From Stomorhina lunata (taxonomy: Eukaryota > Arthropoda > Insecta > Diptera > Rhiniidae), in the NCBI GenBank assembly GCA_933228675.1, contig OW121743.1:113943781-114007780 (forward strand): a DNA stretch of 64,000 nt. The letters run 5' to 3'. Positions 11,461 to 23,113 of this stretch are shown here, in pieces (positions within the stretch are counted from its first letter, which is position 1; each line of letters starts with the position of its first letter). The position numbers and the translations under genes were made by a program. The notes below the pieces were generated by a model. The model had not been told where the DNA came from, did no database searches, and was given only the letters and a program-made list of their open reading frames with translations.

Positions 11461-11652
11461 CCGCTAATCTTCCTAATCCCGGTCTCTCCAAGGAGCCCAT
11501 ATGCGCTGGAAAGGCAGTAGGTTGATGATGAAAGAAAGGAGATCCATGTGCAAATCCTGGTCTTCCCAAAGCCGCTGCATGACTGCCACCCAATGTTCGC
11601 CAATCAGGTGCATGTAAATGTGTATGCATACCCACTAAATGATGAGCAAAAC
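11461..11652 (-). CDS. Runx-family transcription factor, middle exon
   Basis: A 192-nt exon between acceptor TCTTTTAAG (AG at 11654-11653) and donor CGG|GTAGGT. It takes 1 nt from the Runt-domain exon (G + GT gives Gly) and supplies 1 nt (G) to the last exon. It encodes FAHHLVGMHTHLHAPDWRTL and then GGSHAAALGRPGFAH, HHQPTAFPAHMGSLERP and GLGRLA. The His/Pro/Gly-rich linker lies just C-terminal to the Runt domain. The phase match across a 46-kb intron strongly supports the join. The sequence is unlike the post-Runt part of Drosophila runt as I remember it and is more likely the RunxA/RunxB type; that assignment is uncertain. Confidence 0.9.
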
Positions 11653-11660
11653 CTTAAAAG

Positions 11661-12290
11661 ATACACAATACAAAAAAAATCAGAATTAGTTTAATTAATG
11701 AAATATCTGAATTCAATATTTAAAAGGCAATTTTCCACTCAAGAAAATAAGATAAGAAATATAGTTAACTTCTAGTTGAAAAAAAACCTTAGCCACATCG
11801 AGGCTAATATTTAGCCGCTCATTTTTGGTTGTTTCTCTACCACCGTTATATTACCACATACATGCATCAAAATTTAAATACTAAAACTTAAAATAATACC
11901 ACACTTATATTTACATATACATATAAACAATTGCACAGACTAAAATACTTGGGAACGAATACATATATAAGAATAGTGTGTGTACATACATACATTTAAA
12001 AGGAAGGAGGGAGTTTATAAATTTCCCCTTAAATTTTGTTAAGAAGAAAAAAAATATATATTTAAACCTTTAAAGTTCATATGAGACTAAAAGTTCAAAT
12101 TAGAAGAAGTTATCCCTTGTTCTTTAATAAATAACAGTACCTGATTGAACGAGCCTTGCTCGGAGCCCTATGATAAGCATTTTGAGGCAAATTTTAAAAT
12201 TTTCATATTTTTCATTTATAAAGTGCTAAAATAAATTTAGAGGAAAAACATTACACAAATATTCAGTTAATTTTGAATTATTTGATTAAT
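11661..12290. other. Intronic non-coding, no repeat seen
   Basis: Unique-looking AT-rich intron sequence between the middle exon's acceptor and the 132-bp minisatellite. No ORF or RNA gene is supported. Confidence 0.4.
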
Positions 12291-12299
12291 TTTGTCCGA

Positions 12300-12955
12300 T
12301 CAACACAAAGTTTACATGCTTTGCATAGTTTACAGTTTAACTAATTTTGAATAATTTTGGAAATTGGTCATACCAACAGAAACCTCAATCGGTTCATGCG
12401 CAAAAACTTTGCTATATATCATAGCCTGATCAAATGCACAGTCTACGATTTATTTTATTTTGAGTAGTTTTCAGTGTTGCCACCTATGGGAAGTTGTTCA
12501 TACCTTCTAAGAAACCTTCGTCTGCTTATACGTAACAACTTTGCTAGAGATCATAACATAATCAAATGCAAAGCTTACGATTTAATTCACTTTGACTAAA
12601 TTTGAGTGGCACCACCTATCGAAATTTCTTCATACCAACTATGAAACCTTCGTCGGGTCATATGCAACAACTTTGCTAAAGATCATAGCATGATCAAAGA
12701 CACAGTTTACGATTTAACTCACTTTAAGTAAATTTCAGCAGCGCAACCTGTCGGAAATTGTTCACACCAAATAAGGAACCTCCGCCGGCTCATGCGCTAC
12801 AACTTTGCTAAAGATCAAAGCATGATCAAATGCACAGTTTACGATTTAATTAATTATTAGTAATTTTCAGTGGCGCCACCTTTCGGAAATTAGTCTTACC
12901 AAATTAAAAATCTAAATATGATCAAGTGCATAGTATACTATTCTATAAAGAACAT
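12300..12955. repeat. 132-bp minisatellite (about 4.5 copies)
   Basis: The phrase (C/G)ATGATCAAATGCACAG or a variant starts near 12428, 12560, 12692 and 12824, at exact 132-bp intervals, with a shortened last copy near 12920. Each unit also carries caactttgctaaagatcata, a TACGATTTA step and a TGGCGCCACCT-like step (gtgttgccacctat, gtggcaccacctat, gtggcgccacctt). Units differ by about 15-25% by eye. A more diverged unit precedes the array near 12290-12420. Confidence 0.85.
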
Positions 12956-13285
12956 ACATACAGACAAGCATTCATTTGTTTAAAAGTTATAACATTACTA
13001 CTTTTTTCCCTTTAATTTCAAAAAAGTTTCATATGCATATTTGGCACTTATTTGGCACCAATGGAATTCGGTACATTTTATTATAACGAATTTAACGTAA
13101 TGTTTCTATTTATATTACTTTTTCAGATGTCAAGTTATCATTTTATCCCATTTTTGGCTCCAAAATCAAAAAAGTACCAAATACGTGTTCAATATTTCTT
13201 TTATATTTATTGACTGCAGTACAAAGTTCCGCTTATTTTCATAGCTATTCAAAATGTAATTTTAATTTTGTTTCTATAGGAGATA

Positions 13286-14581
13286 AAGAGTGCTCTAAAT
13301 AAAATTTGTAGTTGGATTTTCTTAAATAAAAATCAAACCTTTTAATATAAAAACTCTACAAAATACGCAAATATAATGACATATTATACAAAATCATTTA
13401 GCATTAAAATGTTTACTTAGTACTCGGGTTTTGCAAAATTATCGACTTTTTTCGGAAACCCTCCCATTAAAGATTTTACAGTTGCTTCTGATACCTTTTT
13501 GGAGCATGTGTTCCACCTGCGCTTAAAATCGGACATGTTCTTGGAAATCTTTCCTGTGTTCTTCAATTCCTTTTTTACAAGAGCCCAATACTTTTCCACA
13601 GGCCGAAGTTCTGGACAGTTAAGTGGATTTGCCTCTCGTGGTACAAAAATGACATTATTCTTTGAGTACCACTCAAGTGCCTTTTTTCCATAATGGCATG
13701 ATGCCAAATCGGGCCAAAAAAATGTAGTCACTCTGTGCTCTCTTAAAAAGGGTAACAACCGTTTTTGTAGGCACTCCTTTATATAAATTTCTGTGTTTAT
13801 TGTGCCAGATGCCACAAATATTTTACTTCTTTTGCCACAACTGCAAATAGCTTGCCACACGAGAAACTTCTTAGGGAATTTTGTTTGTTTTTTTGTGCGA
13901 AACTCTTGCCGAACATTGCCCCGTTTATCAGCAACATAAAAATCTTGACCAGGAAGTTGAGAAAAGTCTGCCAGTACGTATGTTTCATCATCCATCACAC
14001 AACAGGTGTATTTTTTTATAAAATCAGACTTCAATTTTTTCGCTCGTTTTTTTGCTTCTAAGTTCTTTATAGCATTGCGATCTGGAACCTTTTGGACTTT
14101 GTATGTCTTCAGTCCAGCATAAGCTTTGACTCTATGTGCAAAATTCGTAGAACATTTCACCGTACGAGCTGCTTTTCTTAAAGAAGTGTTAGGCGCTCTT
14201 CGAAAGAGTCGCTCGACTTCTTTTGCCTTACCAATATCTGTAGGACCTTTTTTCCTCCCTGATCCAGGTTTTCTTTCAATGCTCAGGTTTTCCTTATACC
14301 GTCTGATGGCATTAGAAACCGTTCGAGGGTCAACTTTCAAATTTTTAGCTATTTTTTTAAAAGTCCATGACGGATTTTTTTAAAAAGTTTTAATTATATT
14401 TTTACGAACTTTTTTTTCGCAGTCCATTTTGATTGAAATAACTATTGAAAATTAATAATTTCTAAAATAATAGTATCTGACATATCTATAGAAACTAACT
14501 TGATCAAAAAATAAATTATTTCTTGCACTATAGATAAATTTTGTCTAAAATAGTAAATGCATATTTTTTTAGAACACTCTT
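13286..14581 (-). mobile_element. Tc1/mariner-group DD37E transposon
   Basis: A 1,296-bp element with inverted ends. The left end reads aagagtgctctaaataaa from 13286. The right end read on the minus strand gives aagagtgttctaaaaaaa from 14581. A TA dinucleotide flanks each side (13284-13285 and 14582-14583), the hallmark target-site duplication. It encodes one transposase on the minus strand. Size, TIR style, TA duplication and the DD37E triad fit the ITmD37E/TRT-like branch of the IS630-Tc1-mariner superfamily. It sits in the giant Runx intron, in the same orientation as the host gene. Confidence 0.9.
13417..14427 (-). pseudogene. DD37E transposase with one early stop
   Basis: From ATG at 14427-14425 the frame would give 336 residues but is broken by TAA at codon 16 (14382-14380). 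Downstream it is open to the stop at 13417. After the break the protein has a helix-turn-helix region (WTFKKIAKNLKVDPRTVSNA), a basic GRPR-like GSGRKKG, and catalytic motifs CCVMDDETYV (Asp near 147), WPDLASCHYG (Asp near 240) and CPELRPVEKYW (Glu near 278). There are 37 residues between the last Asp and Glu, hence DD37E. The catalytic core is complete, so this copy was recently active. The early stop may inactivate it unless translation starts downstream. The opposite-strand ORFs here are shadows. Confidence 0.9.
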
Positions 14582-14582
14582 T

Positions 14583-14745
14583 ATCACGTGTTCGATTTTT
14601 TCCCGTTTTTACCCGCTCAGCCGTAAAACTTCCAAAAGTCCCTTCGTATTCGGTCTATATGGCAAAAAAGGCACCCAGTGTCTAAATTTTGTCAAAATCG
14701 TTAGAGCCGATTTCGAGATAGCCATTCTATATACATATATATATA
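14583..14745. repeat. Possible dispersed-repeat flank
   Basis: A less AT-rich stretch (cacgtgttcgattttttccc, cgctcagccgtaaaacttcc, gttagagccgatttcgagat) next to the transposon's right end. A similar tacgtgttcaatattt occurs left of the element near 13182. It may be an older repeat that the transposon entered. This is weak evidence. Confidence 0.3.
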
Positions 14746-14759
14746 GATATAAGATAAGA

Positions 14760-17700
14760 TAATCATAAAATTCGAGCAACTCTATCGAAAGTTAAAGGTA
14801 TATAAATGGGTACGTTTAGAAAGGCCTTTTAAAAACATCTTAGCTGTGAACCGCCATAAAATCTGAAACAAATCGAATTTAAAATTTTTGAAAAACCTTA
14901 TAAGTTATATGAGCTTGGAAAATACATACAAATGCTGAGCTCATAAATCGGAATTTTCGTTCGAAAAATTTTGAATTGACACTTTTAGAAAAATGTTTTT
15001 TTTTTAATTGAATTCAAAATCATGATTTTATTATTTAATAACAATCGGGAAACTTATGTTAGTATCAATTGAAAATTTTATACAAAAAAGTGGTTCATCT
15101 TCATCAGCATTAACACTAGATTGTCGAGGGAAGAAAGAAAACAATTGTGTATATAAAGGCACAGTTTTTTAAAATTTTCTGACTTTTACTTACTAATAAC
15201 TTGTTGTATGTCTGTAAAACACATAAAAAATATTAAAAATTAATTTTAAACAAATTCATTTACACATTAGTTATTTTTTTACATTGCAGCCATTTTGACT
15301 GCTTTGGAGCAATCTTGGTATATACAAAGTTTCCATCTTTCTAGTGTTAAGTTTTAAGGTTAAACTGTAAGGCTAACCCTAATATAAACCCTTCCCTACA
15401 ACATGTAGGCTGATTTTTTTGAAAAAACCTCCAACTTATTTCTAATATGGCCTTAAATGTGGTAACATAAAATTTTTTCTAACCAAAGAAAAAACCTTAA
15501 ATATATGTATGTACACCTAAATGTGGTACAGGCCCCCGCAGGCAACTTTCCGAACTAACATTCATGTATGTACAATAATTTAGGTTCTATACCAGAAATT
15601 TAATGTTTTATATACAAACATATGTAACTTTCTCACTCATACTTTGGTAAATTAAAAAAAAAATCTAAAAAGTAAACCTTCTCTTGTGCAGATATTCATG
15701 TGTATGTGAGTAAGAATGTATTATGTAAAAAACATATTTTCTACAAACACTTGCTTATGAAATATGCATGTATTTGTAGACTGTTTAAAAACGGATGTCT
15801 TTTTCGTTTTCGTACTTTTTTTGTTCATCGTCTTCTTCTTTTTAGCCACCAGTCAGCCAACCAACCATTCTTGGTTTACACCAAAAGACGCCATTATTTG
15901 GTTGTATATAGACCACCACACTCATGCAATCACTAGTTTTTTTTTTGTTGGTTAAATTGTTGTTATAGATTTTCTTTTTGTTCTGGTACATAGTGCAGTA
16001 ACAGCAATTGCTGCAGCGATTACTAACTAAATGCAGCAAGTGAATAGTTTTGTTTGGTATCAACTAAATGAACTGAAGAAAACGTCTTGAGAAGAAATTA
16101 TAACCTCAATTTCTTAATAATTAGGTTTTTTTAATTAAAAACCTAGAAACAAATTAAAACAATATTTGAAAGCTTTTGCTGTTTTGTTGCCATATGTCAA
16201 TATTAACCATTTTTCTAAAGTTTCTTCCTGAATTTAATTATTATATTTTTAGTTTAGAAATGGAGTTATCTATTTCAGAAAAACTATTCGAAATCATTCA
16301 CTGAAATTATAACCTTTAGCTAATATTTCTTAATATAGAACACAATTTTTTAAAAAGATTCTATAATTAAAAAGATTCTATAATTAAAATCTCTAACTAA
16401 GAAAATAATCCTAAGACATTTATAAATTCTTTGTGATCTATATAGTTAATATCTTAGGTTTCCTTTTTTAGCTCTTAACCTCAAACCTGAAACCAAAATT
16501 AAATCAACGTAGTCATTTGTGGAGCAATTTTTCTTAATCTTCTTTCTAAACACTCACTATACAACTACATAGGTATGTATGTGTGTAATCTCTTTCCTTA
16601 GCCATTATTTTGGCCAATGTGGGTCGATAAGGTAGAAGTTATTAGTAAGACATACCCACACAAATAAAGTTGATTTTAAACCGTTTAAACTACAACTTCT
16701 GCTATTAGAAAATTGAGAATACAAATAAAAGTTTCTTTAAACAAACACTCATTTACCTATAGATGTTCCTTTATATAAGTATGTGTGAGTTTAGTTCAGA
16801 AAATAAAAGCAATACATATACAAACTTATACATGCATTTCAGGATTTGAGTTTGAGTCTGAATGTAAGTGCACGAATTTATGTGCTTATGTATTGGAGTA
16901 CATGTGTGTGTTTGAGTGTGTAGGAATATTAGACCAAGTTTGCAATGGCAGTGGCTTTGCTTCACTCCCACTAAAACCTAAATATGTGGTTCTGTAAGGA
17001 AACCTTAGTGCTATAAAGGGTTAGCCACGATGGTGTCAGTTTTGGGGTCGGGTTTTCTTCGTTTATATACATACAAACATTTATACACTATCTCACACAT
17101 ACACGAAATAAGCAGCCATAACAGAAAACAGCTAAAATACAACAACATTAGATGACATTTAAAGAGAAATCTGTAGACATTTGTTATTGAAAACAAAAAA
17201 AAAAATACAAGGAGCCGCCAAAGTTGTACCTTTTTATGTACTTTTACATATATGTATGTTTAAAGATATTTATTTGCTCATATAGAATTGCTACTCACCA
17301 AACATATTTACTAAATTTTTACTTGTTCCCTACCTCTTACTCATATATAATCTTACTAACAATGAAATAATATTTCGTAGATATATGTATGTAAATATGT
17401 AGGTACTTTTATGTATGTAATGTGTACTCTCCAAATTTCACATACTTTTGAAAGCCACATACAATCACACAATCATCACAATATTTTTTTGCATTTGTAT
17501 ATGTGGGTCGATACCAAAGTACTACCACTATTGCATAAACTTAAACTAAAGGATTGTCTGTTTTATGTTTGTTTAGTTCATTTTGGAATTTGCTGGTAAT
17601 GAACAGGGATTTTGAAAATGGTACTTTGTGAAAAAGGTACTATTGAATTTCTTGTTTATTTATAAATAGATCTTATGAAAAGAAGAATAAAACACTGGAA

Positions 17701-18090
17701 CAAAAACCACTAAAATATAATTTTGGCTATATAAATTCCTACCATTTACCATAATTTTGTCAAAATTTTAATATGAAATTTGTATGGACTACGAGTGGTA
17801 TGATTAATAACTGATCGTATACTTAGCAATAAATCACTCATACGTTATGAATCCCATTATAAAAGATAAACATTTTTAATTTGTTTTTGGATTTTTAAAA
17901 CTGTATATACTCGTATCTATACAGTAGGGCTTTCTATTGCAAAATTTTAGCAGAAATCTGTCATATCTTTTTACAATCGCTTTAATAATGTGTAATTTAT
18001 GTGCCTAAAAAATGTTTTGTAGGGAAGTCAGATAAGCTTCTTTGTTAATGTTTTTATTTGTCTAATGTTATTAGATGTTGGTAGAAATAT
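14760..18090. other. Intronic non-coding stretch
   Basis: AT-rich intron without satellite structure. Short simple tracts of the ATGTATGTA and ACATACAT type are scattered through it (15490, 15560, 16570, 16790, 17250, 17390). The many 60-78-codon ORFs here on both strands (15700-16063, 16771-17599) overlap one another on opposite strands, lack domains and have chance-like composition. I see no gene. Confidence 0.5.
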
Positions 18091-18099
18091 ACAGTCAAC

Positions 18100-18620
18100 A
18101 TGCAAAAATTCAAGAAGTTATAAACGATAGCGATGGTTGATCTGACTTCGACATAGACCTGGTTAGCTTACAAATTCTGAAGATCTGAAATTGCTGTCAA
18201 ATACAAGAAGAGCTAACAGCACTATTATTATATGAATTGAAGCCTAAAACTGTTGCGATTTTTCATGTCGACAATGAGGCTCCAAGGCTACAAAAATATG
18301 CAACTTTTGCATCGTATTCTATTTAGTTTTGAAAAATTGATGCACTATGATAAGCCCAAGCGCAAAAAGACATATGTAAAAACCGGCCAAGACGGAAATC
18401 CATGACTTCAAGTTAATTATAAATATTAGTTGGAATTAGAAGGGTTGTTTGTTTAGGGACATGTACCAAAATTCATTCATTCAATTCAGCCAAAATCTTC
18501 CACCATGACAACGATCTGCCACTTATTGCAGTGGATGTGAAATTTTGGCTCACCCGCTTTATAGCCCAGATCTTCACTTTAGACCATCAGAAATAGGATT
18601 GATTTATTACTTTATCTCAA
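18100..18620 (+). pseudogene. Degenerate mariner transposase fossil
   Basis: Across shifting plus-strand frames, phrases typical of mariner transposases appear in the right order: ELKPKTV (18237 on), LLHRILFSFEKLMHYDKPKR with KK following (about 18310-18370, mariner has a similar LHRI..DEKW..YDNPKRKK), then TGQ, then HDN in ccatgacaacgat near 18503, and AHPLYSPDLHFRPSE (about 18548-18590, mariner has HPPYSPDLAPSD). Stops and frameshifts interrupt it throughout. No TIRs were identified. It is an old, dead DD34D-type copy. Confidence 0.8.
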
Positions 18621-18839
18621 CACAGAAGCAGTTCATTCCGTTATTATAATAAATGCATTTTTCAAGCAAAAAATCGATTTATGTAGTACTTATAACTACG
18701 GGTCTGCGCAAATAGAACAGAAGAAAAAATAGTCGGCAGAGTTTTTGTTTTTTATACTTTTAACTAAAATAGGTATTTTTTTCAACGTTTTAAAAAGAAA
18801 ACGTTTACTACTCCATTTTTTTTTTTATTTTTATCAACA

Positions 18840-20235
18840 ATTTTTGTATAGAAATTATTTTATCAACAATTTTTTTATAAAAATTTTTTTATCAAAAATT
18901 TTTCTATAGAAAATTTTTTTATCAAAAATTTTCCTATAGAAAATTTTTTTATCAAAAATTTTTCTATAGAAAATTTTTTTTATCAAAAATTTTTCTATAG
19001 AAAATTTTTTTATCAAAAATTTTTATAGACAATTTTTATTCAAAAAGAATGACTATTCGCATTTGATCCCAAATCTGTTACATTTATTTATTAATGTAAG
19101 AGACTAATTTATTGATAAAGAGCCAAAAATTGTTTGCGGAGAAACCAAAATTCCTCGACGCGTTTCGATGGTTGGTTAGGTCATCTCTTCAGGAGGATTA
19201 TCCCCAATTTAGATTATTACTTATTTTACAAACAAAACCTTTCAGAATTATGTTCATAAACTATAAGTAAAAGCGTAGATCACCGACTGAACAAAACACA
19301 AACAATTTTCACTTCCCACATTCTTGCTGCAGCCGTCGGCTACTATATGCAGAATGCTGTGAAGAAGAGATTTATTTTAAAAATGAGCTGGATGCATGCA
19401 GTTTTATAAAAAGATAACAAAATTGTCGGGATGTAAATATTATTAATTTTTTTATCAAAAAAATTTTTTATCAAAAATTTTTCTATAGAAAATTTTTTTA
19501 TCGAAAATTTTTCTTTAGAAAACTTTTTCATAGAAAATTTGTTTATCAAAAATTTTTCTATAGAAATTTTTTTTTATCAAAAATTTTCCTATAGAAATTT
19601 TTTTTATCAAAAATTTTTCTATAGAAAATCTTTTTATCAAAAATTTTTCTATAGAAAATTTTTTTTATCAAAAATTTTTCTATAGAAAACTTTTTTATCA
19701 AAAATTTTTCTATAGAAAGCTTTTTTATCAAAAATTTTTCTATAGAAATTTTTTTTTATCAAAAATTTTTCAATAGAAAATTCTTTTATCAAAAATTTTA
19801 CTATTGAAAATTTTTGTATCAAAAATTTTTTTATAGAAAATTTTTTTATCAAAAAGTTTTCTACAAAAATTTTTTTATCAAAAAGTTAACTATAGAAAAT
19901 TTTTTTATCAAAAGGTTTTCTATAGAAAATTTTTTTATCAAAAAGTTTTCTATAGAAAATTTTTTTATCAAAAATTTTTCTATAGAAAGTTTTTTTATCT
20001 AAAATTTTTCTAAAGAAATTTTTTTTTAATTTTTCTATAGAAAATATTTTTTTTTTAATTTTTCTATAGAAAATATTTTTATCGAAAATTTTTCTATAAT
20101 AATTTTTTTATCAAAGAGTTTTCTATAGAAAATTTTTTTTATTAAAAATTTTTCTATAGAAAATATTTTATCAAAAATGTTTCTATAGAAGATTTTAAAA
20201 TTTTTTGACATAAAAATATTTTTATCGAAAATGTT
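18840..20235. repeat. ~30-bp AAAATTTT satellite array (TATCA/CTATAG type)
   Basis: The unit is an AAAATTTTTTTATCA half followed by an AAAATTTTTCTATAG half, so each monomer is two ~15-bp half-units. A TIR element fragment interrupts it at 19039-19445. Apparent ORFs of 60-70 codons on both strands here translate the repeat (IEKF, YQKF periodicity) and are not genes. Confidence 0.9.
19039..19445. mobile_element. TIR element TTCAAAAAG, second copy
   Basis: The left end at 19039 (ttcaaaaagaatgactattc, then TTTGATCCCAAATCTGTTAC) matches the ends of the 404-bp copy at 39896-40299. The interior (cctcgacgcgtttcgatggt, gctgcagccgtcggctacta) is inverted relative to that copy. The far TIR is missing, and tgtcgggatgtaaatattat at 19424-19443 matches sequence just outside the other copy at 39875-39895. 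It is embedded in satellite. Confidence 0.7.
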
Positions 20236-20245
20236 TACAGTAAAA

Positions 20246-20440
20246 TATTTTTGAAAGAAATTAATTTTATAAATTTCAGTATTCCTAAAATTTATTCATC
20301 TTATTTAAAAATCATAAATTACAAAAATAATTTATTACCTAAGCCTGACTCGAACTCACGACCATCGAAAAATATTTGTATTTAAAATGTTTCTATAAAA
20401 AACGTTTGGATCGAAAATATCTTTAGATTCTAAAAAATAT
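20246..20440. other. Linker with tRNA-like B-box fragment
   Basis: Between the satellite and module M2. On the minus strand 20340-20370 reads cgatggtcgtgagttcgagt followed by caggc. This resembles the B-box/T-arm of tRNA-derived SINEs (GGTTCGANTCC-like). No A-box or complete tail is evident, so at most it is a SINE remnant. Confidence 0.3.
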
Positions 20441-20750
20441 AAAAATCTTTAATATAAGAATTTATTTCTGTTTGGGAAAATATTACCAATATTTACAAAA
20501 ATATTCCTAATGTTTACAAAAATAATAGTGTCGTGGCAACAATGTTCGAGATTATATTTCTTCGTTGCTATAAATTGGATTTTGATTTGTTTCTTGCCTA
20601 TTTTGTTTTTATTTTCTGTTAACATCCAAATTCTAACAGAATAATTTAAATTCTCATTTTCATGAGTTTTATGAATGATCGTGGTATTTACGAAAATTAA
20701 AAAAATCATCGGCTTCTGGTAGTATGGGCCGCCTATTCCTGCTTATAACT

Positions 20751-23113
20751 CTTCTAAGTTGCTGTTATAAATATCAATAGCGTGATAATACGGTGGTTTA
20801 AATTGTATTAATCATACTGACATAGAATCGGACCAAGTTTTCAGCTGACGATGCACATTTGAAGTATTACCGCTCCTTTAGAAATTTTAATATTTGCATT
20901 TATTTTCAGAGATCTCCTTCGCTATACTATACAGAAATCCAGTTCTACTCTTATATTGTCTTGGTTGGGATCGATTTATAAAAACTTTGACTGATGATAT
21001 GATTTAGAATATCTCGTTGTAGCTGTATAGCTGACTGTTCCTGACTAATCTGTTTGAGTTAAAAGTTTTCAGATACTTGACTTTATACTTATTTCAAGCT
21101 AATATAATAAAAAATTTGGTTTTAAAATTATAAGAAAATTTAAAGGCCATAAAGAATATGAAAAAATTTAGAAGTAAAAGTTGAGAAAAAACTCTGAATT
21201 TAAATATCACTTAAAATAATTAACAAAGTATTTGTTTGTCTTTTCAAGATAATAATATGTACAAGTAGTACTTTTCAATATCCCTAAAAGAGTACCAGAT
21301 TTTACAAAAACCCTTTTCCTAAAAATCATCTCATAGCTCTATAAGTATGTAATCTTTGTTCACATTACTTTTTAACTCAAACGCAAATGTATGTAGCTGC
21401 GTGGCTAGATGGCTGGATGGCTGGCTGGTTAAATGTCTAAGTCTGTCTGTATGACTATATGAATGTTTGTGTAAATGGTATGGTAGCTGGAGGGGCATAA
21501 CGTGGTCCCATTGGTGCGCCACAAAAAGCTTTCTTGCTTTTGCTTTCCTACCAGAATTTAGCTACGACTACTACTACAATAACATACACACACATAAATA
21601 TATAGGTACATGACTAAAATAAACATATGTCTGTGAGCATAAATATGGAAATTTTTTGAATGTATGGATGTGTATAATATTAAAATATTCATTGATGTTT
21701 CAAAACGTATACATTAAGTTATATATATTTAAATAAATTTATATATATACAGCAGCTCCGAAAACATTAAGAACTAGAGTCATTATAGTAATGTCGTCTT
21801 ATTGCAATTTAGGTGGTTAAAAAAATGTACATTTGCGTTAGACCCATTTATGGGTTTGTTCAAAACCGAAACGTGCAACCAATTCTAATATAAATTTTTA
21901 AACATACCTACACAAATATCAAGGACAGCACAAATTTTCTTATGATAATAGATACAAATCTTTAAACAAGTAAGAAAAGTAATGAAAATAGGTAAAAAGA
22001 AATTAAAAAATCCTTTAAAACTAAAAATATAAAATCAAATTTCCTTAAGATTCTCATTTCCCGACGGCATTTGTTTTATTCTTAAAATTTTGCCGTCGCT
22101 AAAATATTTTTTTAGTTAACCGCATGCTGTATATATTTTTTAAACCCTTCCCCCACATTTATTAACCTTATTCACCACAAAACATCTTCTTATAATTCAC
22201 CACATCTTAGAGTGACATTATGAATTTTCTCGGTTTTACATCTTTATCAAATTCCCTAGACAATCACATAAATCACTCTGCAAACAAAAAGAACTCATTT
22301 CCTGTAAGACTCTCTTTAAAAAAAGTGTTGAATTTCTTAACTTACTCTATTAGTCTCAACTCTCTGTGCGCATTTTGACTGTTTCTTAGCACTCTCACTC
22401 GAGGTTCCTAAAACCATATTACTCCCTACCACCCTCTACTTAGTTGAAAATTTTATGTTTTGTTGTTTATATACTTTTGTGAATGTAAAAGTACTTTTGT
22501 ATTTTAACTCGAGTGACTTGCAAGTCCTTTCTCAAAGTAGTGTTGCTTTTGAGTAGTTTATGTTTTTTTTTTTCTCAGTATTTCATGTCTTGTTCTTCTA
22601 AATCTTCTTTTTGGCTTTTCTGGTCACATTATTCGGTTTGTAGATGTTGTTTTCTTTTTATTTTCAAATAAATTTATATTTAATATAAAATAAATTCTTT
22701 CATATATTTCATTTTACTTCTAGTACATACTGACTATATACATATGTATGTCTTTTTGTATTTATATACTACAAGTTATATGAACTATATATAATGAAAT
22801 TCTGTTTAAAATGCTGGAAAATTTTTAAATTGTTTGGTATTTTATTCTTGAGAACTTTAATAAATAATTTTAAAGCAAAAAAAGAAATGAAAATGTTACT
22901 TAGATTAGAAGTCATATAATAGTTTGTCCTATTAGAAATGATTTGTTTTCAAGAAGCATAATTCCAAAAATATTTCAACAATAACGAAATTTTGTACAAT
23001 ATTTAAACAGATCTGAGGCTAATTTGCCGCATTCGATATCTATTGAAATATAAGATAATTCAGAAACATTTGGGTATCATACGTTTAGGAAAATCTAAAT
23101 AATATATAACATA
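20751..23113. other. Intronic non-coding stretch
   Basis: AT-rich sequence with no recognised genes. A 63-codon minus ORF at 21331-21522 lies over short GGCTGGATGGCTGG-like tracts and has H/L/S-rich, chance-like composition. Short runs of ATAT and TACATATGTA type are present. Confidence 0.4.

Larger units (their letters stand above)
18700..20750. mobile_element. Satellite-bearing foldback-like element, copy 1
   Basis: Three parts are seen. Module M1 at 18705-18830 contains atagtcggcagag, acttttaactaaaatagg and actactccatttttt. A ~30-bp satellite fills 18840-20200. Module M2, inverted, lies at about 20440-20745 and, read on the minus strand, has accagaagccgatgat, cgtaaataccacgatcattc, ataggcaagaaacaaatc and tccaatttatagcaac. 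The same modules flank the satellite at 24360-26080 in the opposite order and orientation, and partly at 54905-56700. Conserved flanks around a variable array indicate one mobile unit carrying the satellite. The superfamily is uncertain: Drosophila FB-like or Helentron-like are options. Confidence 0.65.

Noticed and set aside
11426..11635. ORF running past the middle Runx exon into RFFFKSCNNF
   Set aside because: The tail after GLGRLAG is translated intron. A GTAGGT donor at 11460 and in-phase acceptor at 11390 define the true exon end.
13499..14383. Plus-strand ORFs opposite the DD37E transposase
   Set aside because: They are antisense shadows. The minus strand carries the catalytic motifs and matching TIR context.
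15700..17599. Cluster of short ORFs on both strands
   Set aside because: They overlap each other on opposite strands in AT-rich intron with simple ATGTATGT tracts. None has a recognisable domain.
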